DNA of 64,000 nucleotides from JANQSP01 sp965237565. Lineage in GTDB: Bacteria; Bdellovibrionota; Bdellovibrionia; Bdellovibrionales; UBA1609. The notes under the pieces were generated by a model. It was not told the origin of the DNA. It did not search any database and saw only the letters and a list, made by a program, of their open reading frames with translations. Location: assembly GCA_965237565.1 (NCBI GenBank), contig OZ250145.1:62001-126000 (forward strand), given 5' to 3'. Every line of letters begins with the position of its first letter. Positions within the stretch are counted from its first letter, which is position 1. This document shows positions 7,302-15,550 of the stretch, in pieces. Made by a program: the position numbers and the translations under genes.

Positions 7302-10040
7302 ATGTTCAAACTAATTGAATGGACAAACTTTCAAGATAAAAAAGAAATTTTATCCAAATTTGATCCGGAAAAGAGTTTATGGATCACTTCAGATATTAAA
7401 TCCAAAATATTTATCTTAGGGCAACTCAGACAAAGAGGCTTGTCCTTAAGCGAAAAGTGTGTTGTAAGAGCCTCAGATTTTTGGAGATCTCTTTTACTAA
7501 AGACCAATTTACAAAAGCAGGTGGTTTCCGAGTCTCTTTTGGTTTTTATTTATGAAGAGTGGGCCAAATCCCAAAAGCAAGATTGGAAAAAAACTCGTGA
7601 AACTGGACGAATAGTCTGTCAATTTTTAGACGCCAGCATCCATCTGATCAAGCATCCCAACAGAGATTCTTTAATGCAGGAGTGGTTTCAAATAAAAAAA
7701 CAAAAATGGAAGTGGTGTTATGAGTTGGCCATTCATTTTTGGCACCACTTGGAAAACAAGAACATGATTGCTTCTTCTTGGGCTGATGCCTATTTACTAG
7801 ATCAGGTAAAAATGGATTCTTTTCATTTTGAAGAAATAATTTTTGATTTGCATTTTGATATCAGCCCCCTGGAAGCTGGGCTAATCACAGAAATAGCTTC
7901 GAAAACAAAATCTAAAATAAAAATTCTTGCACCCCTTTGTTTCAAAAATAACAAATGGGAAATAGCCGACGCTGTTTATGCATGCTTTCATGAGAAAAAA
8001 CCAAAAGAAGAGCCTCACGAGGAAAAACCAATCATTGAGTCAATATCTATCAGAAGATTTGCCTCCCAATTGGCTGAAATCAAAGACATTGTTAGTGAAG
8101 TGAGAAAAGCCCTTAAGAGAAATGTATCTCCTTCTCGAATTGCAATCATCAGTCCACAGGTCGAAAACTATTGGCCCGGGCTGAGCAGTTATTTTCGCAT
8201 AGAAAATATACCTGCCAACAAAAGAGAAACAGTCCCCCTATCCAGCTTTCCCATGATTCAATTCTGGCTTGCCCAAATGTGGACTCATCTATCTGTGGTG
8301 AAATATGAAAATCTAGAATGCATGGCTCGCCATCAGAACACAGAAACTCATTTTGGCAAATTTCAATCCCGCTTCTATTACGCAACTCAAGTTAAGCAAA
8401 TTCCTTCTGATCTAATTGATCAAAAACAATTAAAAAATAAAAATGAAACTGTTGATTATTTCAAATTTAAGGAATGGGCTTTGCAGTTTTATTCTAAGAA
8501 AGATGACTCTCCCCCTGTTACTCAAGCTGTTGAAGAGTGCGTACATGAACTGTCCCAATCGGCCAAGGCTCTCGCAAGAGAATCAATACGCTGGAAAAAT
8601 TGGCTATCTTTTTTGGAAACATCCTTTCGCAGTAAAGAAGTGACAAAAAAAAACGAAAATCCCAATGGGGTTCATTGCTTGAGCTTTAATGCTATAGGAT
8701 GGCTGGATGCAGATTTTGTTTACATTGCTGGTCTCAATGAACAAAATATGGCTCCGCAACATTCTTCTCCAATACCTCTAGCAGACGCTCTTTCCATTCA
8801 AAAAGATTTGGGCTTTTTTTTACAATCCACTCCTCATGATAAATTAGAAAAAATCATCTCCCAATTCATAGATCGAAATCAAAAACAAATTATTTTATCT
8901 TTTGCTTCTAGTGATTTTCATGGAAATCATTTTAACCCTTCCAGTTTGTGGCTGAAGAAAGCTTTGTCCTATAAAAAACCTCACCAAGAGATGGATACTC
9001 CCGGCACTACTTTGTGGGACGAAAAACAAAAGAGAAAAAAGGTTTCCGAAATTCTAGTCGATCAAAAATTTCAAAACTCTAACAAATCTCTCATTGAAAA
9101 ATCAATTGAGGAGGATATGGGCAGGAGCAAGCTCCCCTCTTTCCAGCCAAACAGCTTAAAAAAATTGTCTGCTTCTTCCCTAGCTGATTATGTAAGATGC
9201 CCTTTCATTTTCGCAAGCAAAAATTTGTTCGGACTGTGGGATGAACCCATTCAAGACGTAAATATGAGTTTTTTGGATCGAGGTCGTTTGATTCATAAAA
9301 TTTTTGAAAAATTAAAAAAGGAAAAAGAATCCGATATCTCAGAATCAGATATTTTGTATCTGATAGAAAGCATAAAAGAAGATAAAGAATTTGAGTCACA
9401 ACTGAGGTTCTTACACCCGGTTTCTTGGGAAATAGAGAAAAAATCCATCCTAAAAATTGCACAACTTTTTTACCTCCACGAGAAAAACAAAAAAGAAATA
9501 CTGAAAGGATACGAAACTATTGGTTGTGAAGTCGAATTTTGTGGTGCTTGGAGCTTCGAAAAAAAATCTTTGCAAGCCATAGGAGACATTCCTTTCAAGG
9601 GGAAAATAGACCGTCTGGATGCGAGTCAAGATAGTTATTTACTCATCGATTACAAAGGCTCTTTAGCTACAGGATCAATTGCCAACAAATGGGCGAGTGA
9701 GGGAAATTTCGGCTTGGCTTTTTACATGCAAGCAATTGAAAAAGGTCTTACCTCCCTACCCCCTCACGATGTAAAAGTGGCTTTGTATATGAGCTACAAA
9801 GATTTCACCTACCAAGGCTTTGCTCTAAAAGAAGAACCATTCATTCACTGGATCGGAAAGAGAAAAAAATCCCTACTCTCTCCGGAACAAAAAATTTCTA
9901 TCCAAGAAGAAAGTAATCACAAAATCAATGATTTTATTTTACACATTCAAGCGGGGCAATTCCCCCCGGAACCGCAAAAGAAAAGTATTTGCGAGAATTG
10001 TAGATGGAGAAATATATGTCGAGCCACTCACCTCAACTAA
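7302..10040 (+). CDS. AddB-like nuclease subunit, PD-(D/E)XK with predicted 4Fe-4S cluster
   Basis: A 912-residue protein related to the AddB subunit of AddAB/RecBCD-type double-strand-break resection enzymes. The C-terminal third carries a RecB-family nuclease: RLIHKIFE, then Asp770 in GKIDRLD and the D783-Y784-K785 triad in LLIDYKGS. Four Cys (633 in YVRCPF; 897, 900, 906 in CENCRWRNIC) match the split 4Fe-4S staple of AddB. The N-terminal and middle parts look like a UvrD-type fold (GLNEQNMAP recalls motif IV-V regions), but no Walker A is visible near the N-terminus, as expected for an inactivated helicase that scans DNA. It is shorter than B. subtilis AddB (about 1,170). It overlaps the helicase gene by 25 bp, strongly implying a two-subunit complex. 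Confidence 0.87.
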   Translation: MFKLIEWTNFQDKKEILSKFDPEKSLWITSDIKSKIFILGQLRQRGLSLSEKCVVRASDFWRSLLLKTNLQKQVVSESLLVFIYEEWAKSQKQDWKKTRETGRIVCQFLDASIHLIKHPNRDSLMQEWFQIKKQKWKWCYELAIHFWHHLENKNMIASSWADAYLLDQVKMDSFHFEEIIFDLHFDISPLEAGLITEIASKTKSKIKILAPLCFKNNKWEIADAVYACFHEKKPKEEPHEEKPIIESISIRRFASQLAEIKDIVSEVRKALKRNVSPSRIAIISPQVENYWPGLSSYFRIENIPANKRETVPLSSFPMIQFWLAQMWTHLSVVKYENLECMARHQNTETHFGKFQSRFYYATQVKQIPSDLIDQKQLKNKNETVDYFKFKEWALQFYSKKDDSPPVTQAVEECVHELSQSAKALARESIRWKNWLSFLETSFRSKEVTKKNENPNGVHCLSFNAIGWLDADFVYIAGLNEQNMAPQHSSPIPLADALSIQKDLGFFLQSTPHDKLEKIISQFIDRNQKQIILSFASSDFHGNHFNPSSLWLKKALSYKKPHQEMDTPGTTLWDEKQKRKKVSEILVDQKFQNSNKSLIEKSIEEDMGRSKLPSFQPNSLKKLSASSLADYVRCPFIFASKNLFGLWDEPIQDVNMSFLDRGRLIHKIFEKLKKEKESDISESDILYLIESIKEDKEFESQLRFLHPVSWEIEKKSILKIAQLFYLHEKNKKEILKGYETIGCEVEFCGAWSFEKKSLQAIGDIPFKGKIDRLDASQDSYLLIDYKGSLATGSIANKWASEGNFGLAFYMQAIEKGLTSLPPHDVKVALYMSYKDFTYQGFALKEEPFIHWIGKRKKSLLSPEQKISIQEESNHKINDFILHIQAGQFPPEPQKKSICENCRWRNICRATHLN

Positions 10041-12277
10041 AATTGCAAATCATTAGAGCAGGAGCAGGAACGGGAAAGACCACCGCATTGGTGCAAAATC
10101 TGATGAGTCGCATTCGGAATTACTATCAAGAAAAAAACAAATTTCCAAGGGTAGCTGTTTCCACTTTCACCCGCAAGGCCACTCGTGAATTGAAGGAACG
10201 TTTGATATGGGAGGCCATCAAATCCAAGGATAAAGAACTGATTCAGTATATGAGCCACTCTCCCCTTCTCCAAATGGCGACTCTTCATGGCATCTTCAAT
10301 CGACTGTTACAAATTCATGGGCATTTTATTGGACTCAGCCCTGGCTTCAAGATCATGGAAGAGAAAGAATCACAGCAGTTGCTCAGAGGGATTTTAAAAA
10401 AAGAAATATTGGAACACCAAAGAGGACTTCCTTTGCTGGAACATTATTCCTTTGATGAAGTCGCTTCGCTGGTAAACAAATACATCGCCTATGCAGGAGA
10501 ATATCCTTCTACGCAACCGGCAAGCTCGGAGGAGCTAAAGCAGTACTGGCTTCAGGAAAAAGAGAAAGTTTTGCAAGAAAAAATGACGGATAACAAAAGA
10601 AATTCTCTATTACAAAAATTGGATGATGAGAAAAATCTCTTTCCTCTTTTTTCCAGTTTGTCTTCTGAATTGTCCAAGTTGGCTGAAAAAGTCTGGCAAG
10701 ACTGCAAGCAAGAAAAAATTGAGAGATCACAAATCACAATGAGTGATCTAGAAATATTGACTCTGGAATTGGTACAAAAGAAAAATTCACCGGCGATTTT
10801 TTCTCAGAATCAATGGGATTTTTGGTTTGTGGATGAGTACCAAGATACCAGCTTTCTGCAACAAAAAATACTGGACTTTCTAAGCCAAGACAGTTGCGTT
10901 TTTCTTGTGGGTGATCCACAACAAAGTATTTATTATTTTCGCGGAGCAGAAGCTTCTGTCTTTTCCAAAAAAGCAAAAGATTTGCAAAATATGAAGGGAG
11001 GAAAACTAACAGAACAGAGAAAAAATTTCAGATCAGATGCTGAGTTGATTGCTTTCTTCAATAATTTTTTTCCAGAACCATTCGAGAAAATGGAAACTCC
11101 TCAAAAAACGTATGAAAAAGAAAAAGAAGTGGCTCGAATCATTTGGATTCATAATTCAGAAAAAAAAGCTGACAAAAATGAAATAGAATACGAAGAGGCC
11201 CATCATAGGGTGAAGTATTTTCTCTCCAAAGGAGTCAGAGCAGAAAATATCACCATATTAAGCCGAAGAAACAAAAAACTGCATGAATTGGCCCAGTATC
11301 TAAAAAATAAAAATATACCTGTTCAGTTGCATTCAGCCGGCAATTTTGAAAACAAAAGAGAAATCAAAGATGCTTTATTTCTACTTTATTTTTTGCTAAA
11401 TCCCAACAACGATGAAAACCTCATCGGACTTCTAAGAACTCCTTATTGCCGTATTCCAGATGAAAGCTTAGCAAAATGGGTCGAAAAAAAACAAGCTCTC
11501 AATCGATACACTCCCCTGTGGTCCATTTGTTTGAATGAGGGAAAAACACAAAACGTCATAAAGAAACTTACTGATTTTTTAGAGCAAACAAAATGGATCG
11601 GTATTACAGAAAGCTTTCAAACTGCAATAGAATCCTTAGGCTTTATTGATTTGGCTTATTATCAAGATCCAACCGGCCTGCGGGAAGCCAATTTATGGAA
11701 ACTCATTTACCAGATCAAACAATATGAACGAATGGGATCTAGTTCTTTGTGGGCATTTGTGGATCGTTTCTCAAGACAAAATCTTGGGCTGTCAGGAGGC
11801 GAAGATGTGTATGAATCTCATCAAGTGGTCTCCGCTCTTGAAACTTCCAGTATACAGATGATGACTGTCCACGGAGCCAAAGGTTTGGAATTTGATCACG
11901 TCATTTTGCTTGGCTTATGTGATGGCTTCAAAAAACAAGTTGGATTTCAATATTTTATAGAAGAAAAGGACAAAAAAAGATGGTCCTTATGTGTAAAATC
12001 TGATCTGCAACAAAAAAGAATCAAATCTCAATTTCATCAAAAAGCTCTGGAAAAAGAACAGGAATTGGAAATGAAAGAATCGGATCGTCTTCTCTATGTA
12101 GCCCTAACTAGGGCCAAAAAAACTGTTACATTGGTGGGAGCTGGCAAAGCAGAAAATCACTCATGGGCAAAGCGTTTTCCCTTTTTTTCTACTCTTCAAG
12201 AGGGCTTGGTCGAAAAGGAACAGTATTCCTATTTTGTGCAAAAAATCCAATGCCTGGAAAAACTTCCCTCAAGCTAG
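10016..12277 (+). CDS. UvrD/RecB-type (AddA-like) ATP-dependent helicase without nuclease domain
   Basis: An SF1A helicase of 753 residues. Motifs in order: Walker A GAGTGKT (residues 16-22), FTRKATREL (Ia), VDEYQDTS (II), GDPQQSIYYFRGA (III), QRKNFRSD (IV), MTVHGAKGLEFDHV (V) and LLYVALTRAKK (VI), so ATPase and translocase residues are intact. It ends soon after motif VI, whereas AddA or RecB proteins continue some 300-400 residues into a nuclease domain that is missing here. I chose the ATG at 10016 rather than 10004 because GGAG lies six bases upstream of it. The start overlaps the end of the AddB-like gene by 25 bp, consistent with coupled synthesis of a two-subunit resection enzyme that has only one nuclease. 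Confidence 0.88.
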   Translation: MSSHSPQLKLQIIRAGAGTGKTTALVQNLMSRIRNYYQEKNKFPRVAVSTFTRKATRELKERLIWEAIKSKDKELIQYMSHSPLLQMATLHGIFNRLLQIHGHFIGLSPGFKIMEEKESQQLLRGILKKEILEHQRGLPLLEHYSFDEVASLVNKYIAYAGEYPSTQPASSEELKQYWLQEKEKVLQEKMTDNKRNSLLQKLDDEKNLFPLFSSLSSELSKLAEKVWQDCKQEKIERSQITMSDLEILTLELVQKKNSPAIFSQNQWDFWFVDEYQDTSFLQQKILDFLSQDSCVFLVGDPQQSIYYFRGAEASVFSKKAKDLQNMKGGKLTEQRKNFRSDAELIAFFNNFFPEPFEKMETPQKTYEKEKEVARIIWIHNSEKKADKNEIEYEEAHHRVKYFLSKGVRAENITILSRRNKKLHELAQYLKNKNIPVQLHSAGNFENKREIKDALFLLYFLLNPNNDENLIGLLRTPYCRIPDESLAKWVEKKQALNRYTPLWSICLNEGKTQNVIKKLTDFLEQTKWIGITESFQTAIESLGFIDLAYYQDPTGLREANLWKLIYQIKQYERMGSSSLWAFVDRFSRQNLGLSGGEDVYESHQVVSALETSSIQMMTVHGAKGLEFDHVILLGLCDGFKKQVGFQYFIEEKDKKRWSLCVKSDLQQKRIKSQFHQKALEKEQELEMKESDRLLYVALTRAKKTVTLVGAGKAENHSWAKRFPFFSTLQEGLVEKEQYSYFVQKIQCLEKLPSS

Positions 12278-12293
12278 GCAGGGGGAAACCCTT

Positions 12294-12329
12294 GGCAGGA
12301 AGGAAAACTTCGGCAGGAAGGAAAACTTC
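12294..12329. repeat. Two perfect tandem copies of an 18-bp unit
   Basis: The unit at 12294-12311 is repeated exactly at 12312-12329, with further similar bases on both sides. It lies 16 bp after the helicase stop codon, outside any gene. One of several short tandem duplications at gene ends in this window. Confidence 0.85.
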
Positions 12330-12340
12330 GGCAATTTTAT

Positions 12341-12361
12341 GAGAAATTCTTCTCTATTTTT
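12341..12361 (+). terminator. Weak candidate rho-independent terminator
   Basis: GAGAA (12341-12345) can pair with TTCTC (12350-12354) across a four-base loop and is followed by a T-rich run. It lies between the helicase and the sensor-kinase gene. The stem is only five pairs and AT-rich, so termination would be inefficient; this is a tentative call. Confidence 0.25.
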
Positions 12362-12460
12362 TGCACCGTATTATTACGGAACAATTTGAACATCCTCCTT
12401 GAAAGAAAAGCCTCTCCAGTATAAATAACTCCACAGAACTCGAAACAAAGAGCTCACCAA

Positions 12461-13375
12461 ATGAAGAAATTTTTGTGGTTGAAACTCGCTGTCCTATTGC
12501 TGACCGGTTTTTTTTCCTTGTCTGTCGCCTTGTTGTGGTTTTTCGCCACTCAACAAAATCCAACAAGCCCTTACTCTCTTTTTTTATCCTACTTTACATT
12601 CGGAGTCCTACTCAGTTCCCTAGTCTGTTTTCTGGTATTCTTATCCATTTTCTTCTATCTCAAATCGTATCTGCAAGCATCTGAATTCTTACTTGGCTCT
12701 TTTCAGCAGATGGACCGGAGAGAGAAAAAAAAAATGCTAGGCCGTTTGGCTCGCATGGACAATAAATATTTGGATCCCATTCGGAAAACAATCACTGATC
12801 AAATATTTTCAAACAATAAAGAGACAAGATCCCAGTCGCCTGCAAAAGACCCTCACTTCTCAGAGATTTTACATCAAGCCACAGAACAAAGTCATCGAAT
12901 CTATCCTGATTTGCAAATAGAGGAAGAATTGAATGCAGACATTCGCTTGCCTGTTTTCTCGGAGTCTATTTTTCAATCCCTATGGGAGTTGATCAAGAAC
13001 ACAAATCAAGCTTTACCCGCTGGTCAAAAAAAGGGGAAATTACGAATACGCACTTTTAAACAAAGCAATTGGTTTTGTTGTGAACTCGAAGACAATGGGG
13101 AGGGGATGAAAGAAAGCGAAATCCCCCAAGCCAGTCGACTCTACTTCTCTACAAAGGAGAATTCAGTCGGAGCGGGACTCACTTTGGTTGAATCCGTTCT
13201 TTCTCGTCTCGGAGGAATTATGAAATTGCATTCTTCTGATGGGAAAGGTTTTTTGGTGTCCTTGCTCATCCCCTTGGACTACATAGACCATGTACAAAAT
13301 CTCAAACACTCTGGAAGAAAAAGAAATCAGGTCCCCCCTAGCCATCCTGAACTCGCGGAGGCGAACAATCATTGA
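12461..13375 (+). CDS. Two-TM sensor kinase-like protein with HATPase domain but no histidine box
   Basis: A 304-residue membrane protein. Two hydrophobic helices (about 8-29 and 46-68) flank a short external loop. A charged helical linker follows, then a GHKL ATPase domain: N box ELIKNTNQA, G1 box DNGEGM, and GAGLTLV for the G2 box. The usual dimerisation/phosphoacceptor motif (HExxxP) does not occur in the linker, so autophosphorylation on a canonical His is unlikely. The stop overlaps the TTG start of the next gene, a degenerate GGDEF protein, so the two are translated together. Possible roles are a phosphatase-type regulator, an ATP-binding sensor or a kinase using a partner's phosphoacceptor; none can be chosen from sequence. 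Confidence 0.8.
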   Translation: MKKFLWLKLAVLLLTGFFSLSVALLWFFATQQNPTSPYSLFLSYFTFGVLLSSLVCFLVFLSIFFYLKSYLQASEFLLGSFQQMDRREKKKMLGRLARMDNKYLDPIRKTITDQIFSNNKETRSQSPAKDPHFSEILHQATEQSHRIYPDLQIEEELNADIRLPVFSESIFQSLWELIKNTNQALPAGQKKGKLRIRTFKQSNWFCCELEDNGEGMKESEIPQASRLYFSTKENSVGAGLTLVESVLSRLGGIMKLHSSDGKGFLVSLLIPLDYIDHVQNLKHSGRKRNQVPPSHPELAEANNH

Positions 13376-14367
13376 ATCAACTATCTGATTGGATTCGCCA
13401 ATTAAAAGAAGAAAATTCTTTCCACTCCTCTATTGAGTTTTTTGTCAAAAAAGCCAATTTTCCTGTTCTCTACTTGGAATACCAAGAAGACAAGGCTTGC
13501 CTGCATCTTAAGTATGAAAATTGTCTTCAGTCTCAAAATTTTCAATCCGCTCCTATTTACATGTCAGATCCTCTTTTTTATTCAGCAAAACTATACAAAT
13601 CAAAAGCTCTGCCAGTCTTCCATAATCGCATTCAAGAGTGGCTGGGACAAAAAGATTATGAGATTCATATTATCGCCTTCAATCATCAAGTGATCTCCCT
13701 ATTCGTGTATCTTCCAAAAAGTCCTTTCATAAAAGAGCAATTTTTCATTTTAAATAATCATGTGAAAAATTTTTTGTGGCGAAAAAAATGGAAAGATGAG
13801 AACCAGCTAGACGAATTGACATCCTATCTAAATCAAAAATCATTTTTGAAACAATTATTTATTGAACTTTCTAGAGCCAGGAGACTGTCTTTGCCTGTAA
13901 GCCTTTTGCTTATGGAAATTGATCAATTTAAAACTCTGCAATCCATCTACGGAGCTCATCAAACAGATCTTCTGATGAAGGCCTTGTCCAAAAACCTTCG
14001 GATGGACACCAGAACCTATGACATCATGGGAGCTTGGCCGGAAGGGCAATTGGCTATGATTTTACCTCATACATCCGAGAGAAGCGCCGGAACGAAGGCA
14101 GAAAAAATTCGATGGATGGTTCGATCATCTGATTTTTCAGAAATCTTTCCTTCTCAACATCGCTTGACCATCAGTTTGGGTTTGGCTGAATACCCAAAAG
14201 TGAGCCGTTCCGCAGAGAGCCTTTTTCAGTCGGCTCGAAAAGCTCTCCTCTTTGCTAAGGAAACCAACGAGGGCAACATGACAGCCGTGGCCACTTCCCC
14301 CAAGAAGTTTAAACCTGATTTTTCGGTCTTAAATGATCCTCTGAATCAGCTACGGGACCTTACGTAA
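13372..14367 (+). CDS. GGDEF-domain protein with degenerate signature motif
   Basis: A 331-residue protein. It begins at a TTG whose last two bases overlap the previous stop (TTGA); GGAGG lies ten bases upstream. Residues 1-140 form an unrecognised N-terminal region without clear membrane segments. Residues 145-320 match a diguanylate cyclase fold: DELTSYLNQKSF, LLMEIDQFKTL, then the C-terminal TISLGLAEYP and SARKALLFAKETNEGN segments typical of the family. The active-site loop reads WPEGQ (222-226) where GGDEF or GGEEF is required, so cyclic di-GMP synthesis is unlikely; it may bind nucleotide or act by protein contact. The adjacent HATPase protein and the alr start (TAAATG junction) place it in an operon. 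Confidence 0.82.
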   Translation: MNQLSDWIRQLKEENSFHSSIEFFVKKANFPVLYLEYQEDKACLHLKYENCLQSQNFQSAPIYMSDPLFYSAKLYKSKALPVFHNRIQEWLGQKDYEIHIIAFNHQVISLFVYLPKSPFIKEQFFILNNHVKNFLWRKKWKDENQLDELTSYLNQKSFLKQLFIELSRARRLSLPVSLLLMEIDQFKTLQSIYGAHQTDLLMKALSKNLRMDTRTYDIMGAWPEGQLAMILPHTSERSAGTKAEKIRWMVRSSDFSEIFPSQHRLTISLGLAEYPKVSRSAESLFQSARKALLFAKETNEGNMTAVATSPKKFKPDFSVLNDPLNQLRDLT

Positions 14368-15534
14368 ATGAAAGCCCATCTCGAAAGCAATCTCTCCTCC
14401 CTACGTAAAAATATTCAAACTCTTTGTCGACTCAATGGAAAAGATAGTTTTTTTTGTCCAATGATAAAAGCCAATGCCTACGGCCACGGAGTTTTCAAAA
14501 TAGCAGAAATGATTCAATCGCTAGGCATAAAAAAAGTAGGGGTGATTTCGATAGAAGAAGCTTTGCAATTAAAAGAATTTACAGATCAGTTAGAAATCTA
14601 TATTTTTGGACCTTTTCAAAATGAAACAAGTATCCAGATTTTGCAGTCCTACTCATTCATTCCTGTGATCGGACAATGGGAAGATTTAAAAAATTTATCC
14701 CGACTGCAAAAAAAATCAATCCCCTTTCATTTAAAATTTAACACAGGCATGAACCGCATTGGATTCCAAGCCAAGGAAGCACAGAAGGTGGCAGATTATG
14801 TGAAAAAGCATTCGCATTTGCAAGTAAAAGGCATCTCCTCGCACCTAAGCGAAGGAGAAGTGGGAGGCTCTACAGAAAACAACCAGACAAGAAAACAAAT
14901 CAATTTGTTTAAAAAAATATACAAATTCTTCCAATCCTCCTTCCCTGAACAATCGCTGGAATCCCACTTGTTAAACAGTGCGGGCTGGTGGTCTTTATGG
15001 AGCCACTCTCAGTTCGATCCCCTTCTTGGTTTTCGGCCAGGGATTTGCCTTTACGGACTAAAACCTCCAGTGATTTTTGATTCAAAAATTGCCGAACAAA
15101 AATATCATTCTGCAAAGTTGGAGACTGTTGCTCGCTTGAAGGCATTCATCATTCAATGCCATGAACTCTCTAGTGGCGAAGGAGTGTCTTACGGAAGAAC
15201 TTGGATCGCAGACCAACCCTCACTCGTAGCTACTGTTTCTATGGGCTATGCTGACGGTTTGCTCTACAGATTATCCAACAAGGGACATGTGCTATTTAGG
15301 GAAAAAAAAGTTCCCATTGTGGGAAGCATTTGTATGGATTTTTTTATGATAGATGCTACGGAAGCTTGGGATGGGAAAGCTATCTGCAAAGGAGAGGAAG
15401 TGGTGATTTTTGGCCAGCAAGGAAATCATTTTCTCTCAGTAGAAGAACAAGCAAAAAATGCTGGCTCTCTCTCTTACGAATTGTTGAGTGGATTAGGAAA
15501 TAGAGTAGAGAGAGTGTATACAAATTCTCATTAG
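14368..15534 (+). CDS. alr: Alanine racemase
   Basis: A 388-residue, fold-type III, pyridoxal phosphate-dependent racemase that makes D-alanine for peptidoglycan. Lys34 in MIKANAYGHG is the PLP lysine and Tyr275 in GVSYGRTW the opposing catalytic base. Other family marks are KFNTGMNRIGF, SHLSEGE, NSAGWW, RPGICLYG and SICMDFFMID. In many family members HLS is followed by an acidic pair and FNTGM is also conserved, so this looks functional. The ATG directly follows the stop of the GGDEF gene (TAAATG). purH begins 16 bp after its stop, so the operon continues. Confidence 0.95.
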   Translation: MKAHLESNLSSLRKNIQTLCRLNGKDSFFCPMIKANAYGHGVFKIAEMIQSLGIKKVGVISIEEALQLKEFTDQLEIYIFGPFQNETSIQILQSYSFIPVIGQWEDLKNLSRLQKKSIPFHLKFNTGMNRIGFQAKEAQKVADYVKKHSHLQVKGISSHLSEGEVGGSTENNQTRKQINLFKKIYKFFQSSFPEQSLESHLLNSAGWWSLWSHSQFDPLLGFRPGICLYGLKPPVIFDSKIAEQKYHSAKLETVARLKAFIIQCHELSSGEGVSYGRTWIADQPSLVATVSMGYADGLLYRLSNKGHVLFREKKVPIVGSICMDFFMIDATEAWDGKAICKGEEVVIFGQQGNHFLSVEEQAKNAGSLSYELLSGLGNRVERVYTNSH

Positions 15535-15550
15535 AAAATGGAGCGAAGTT

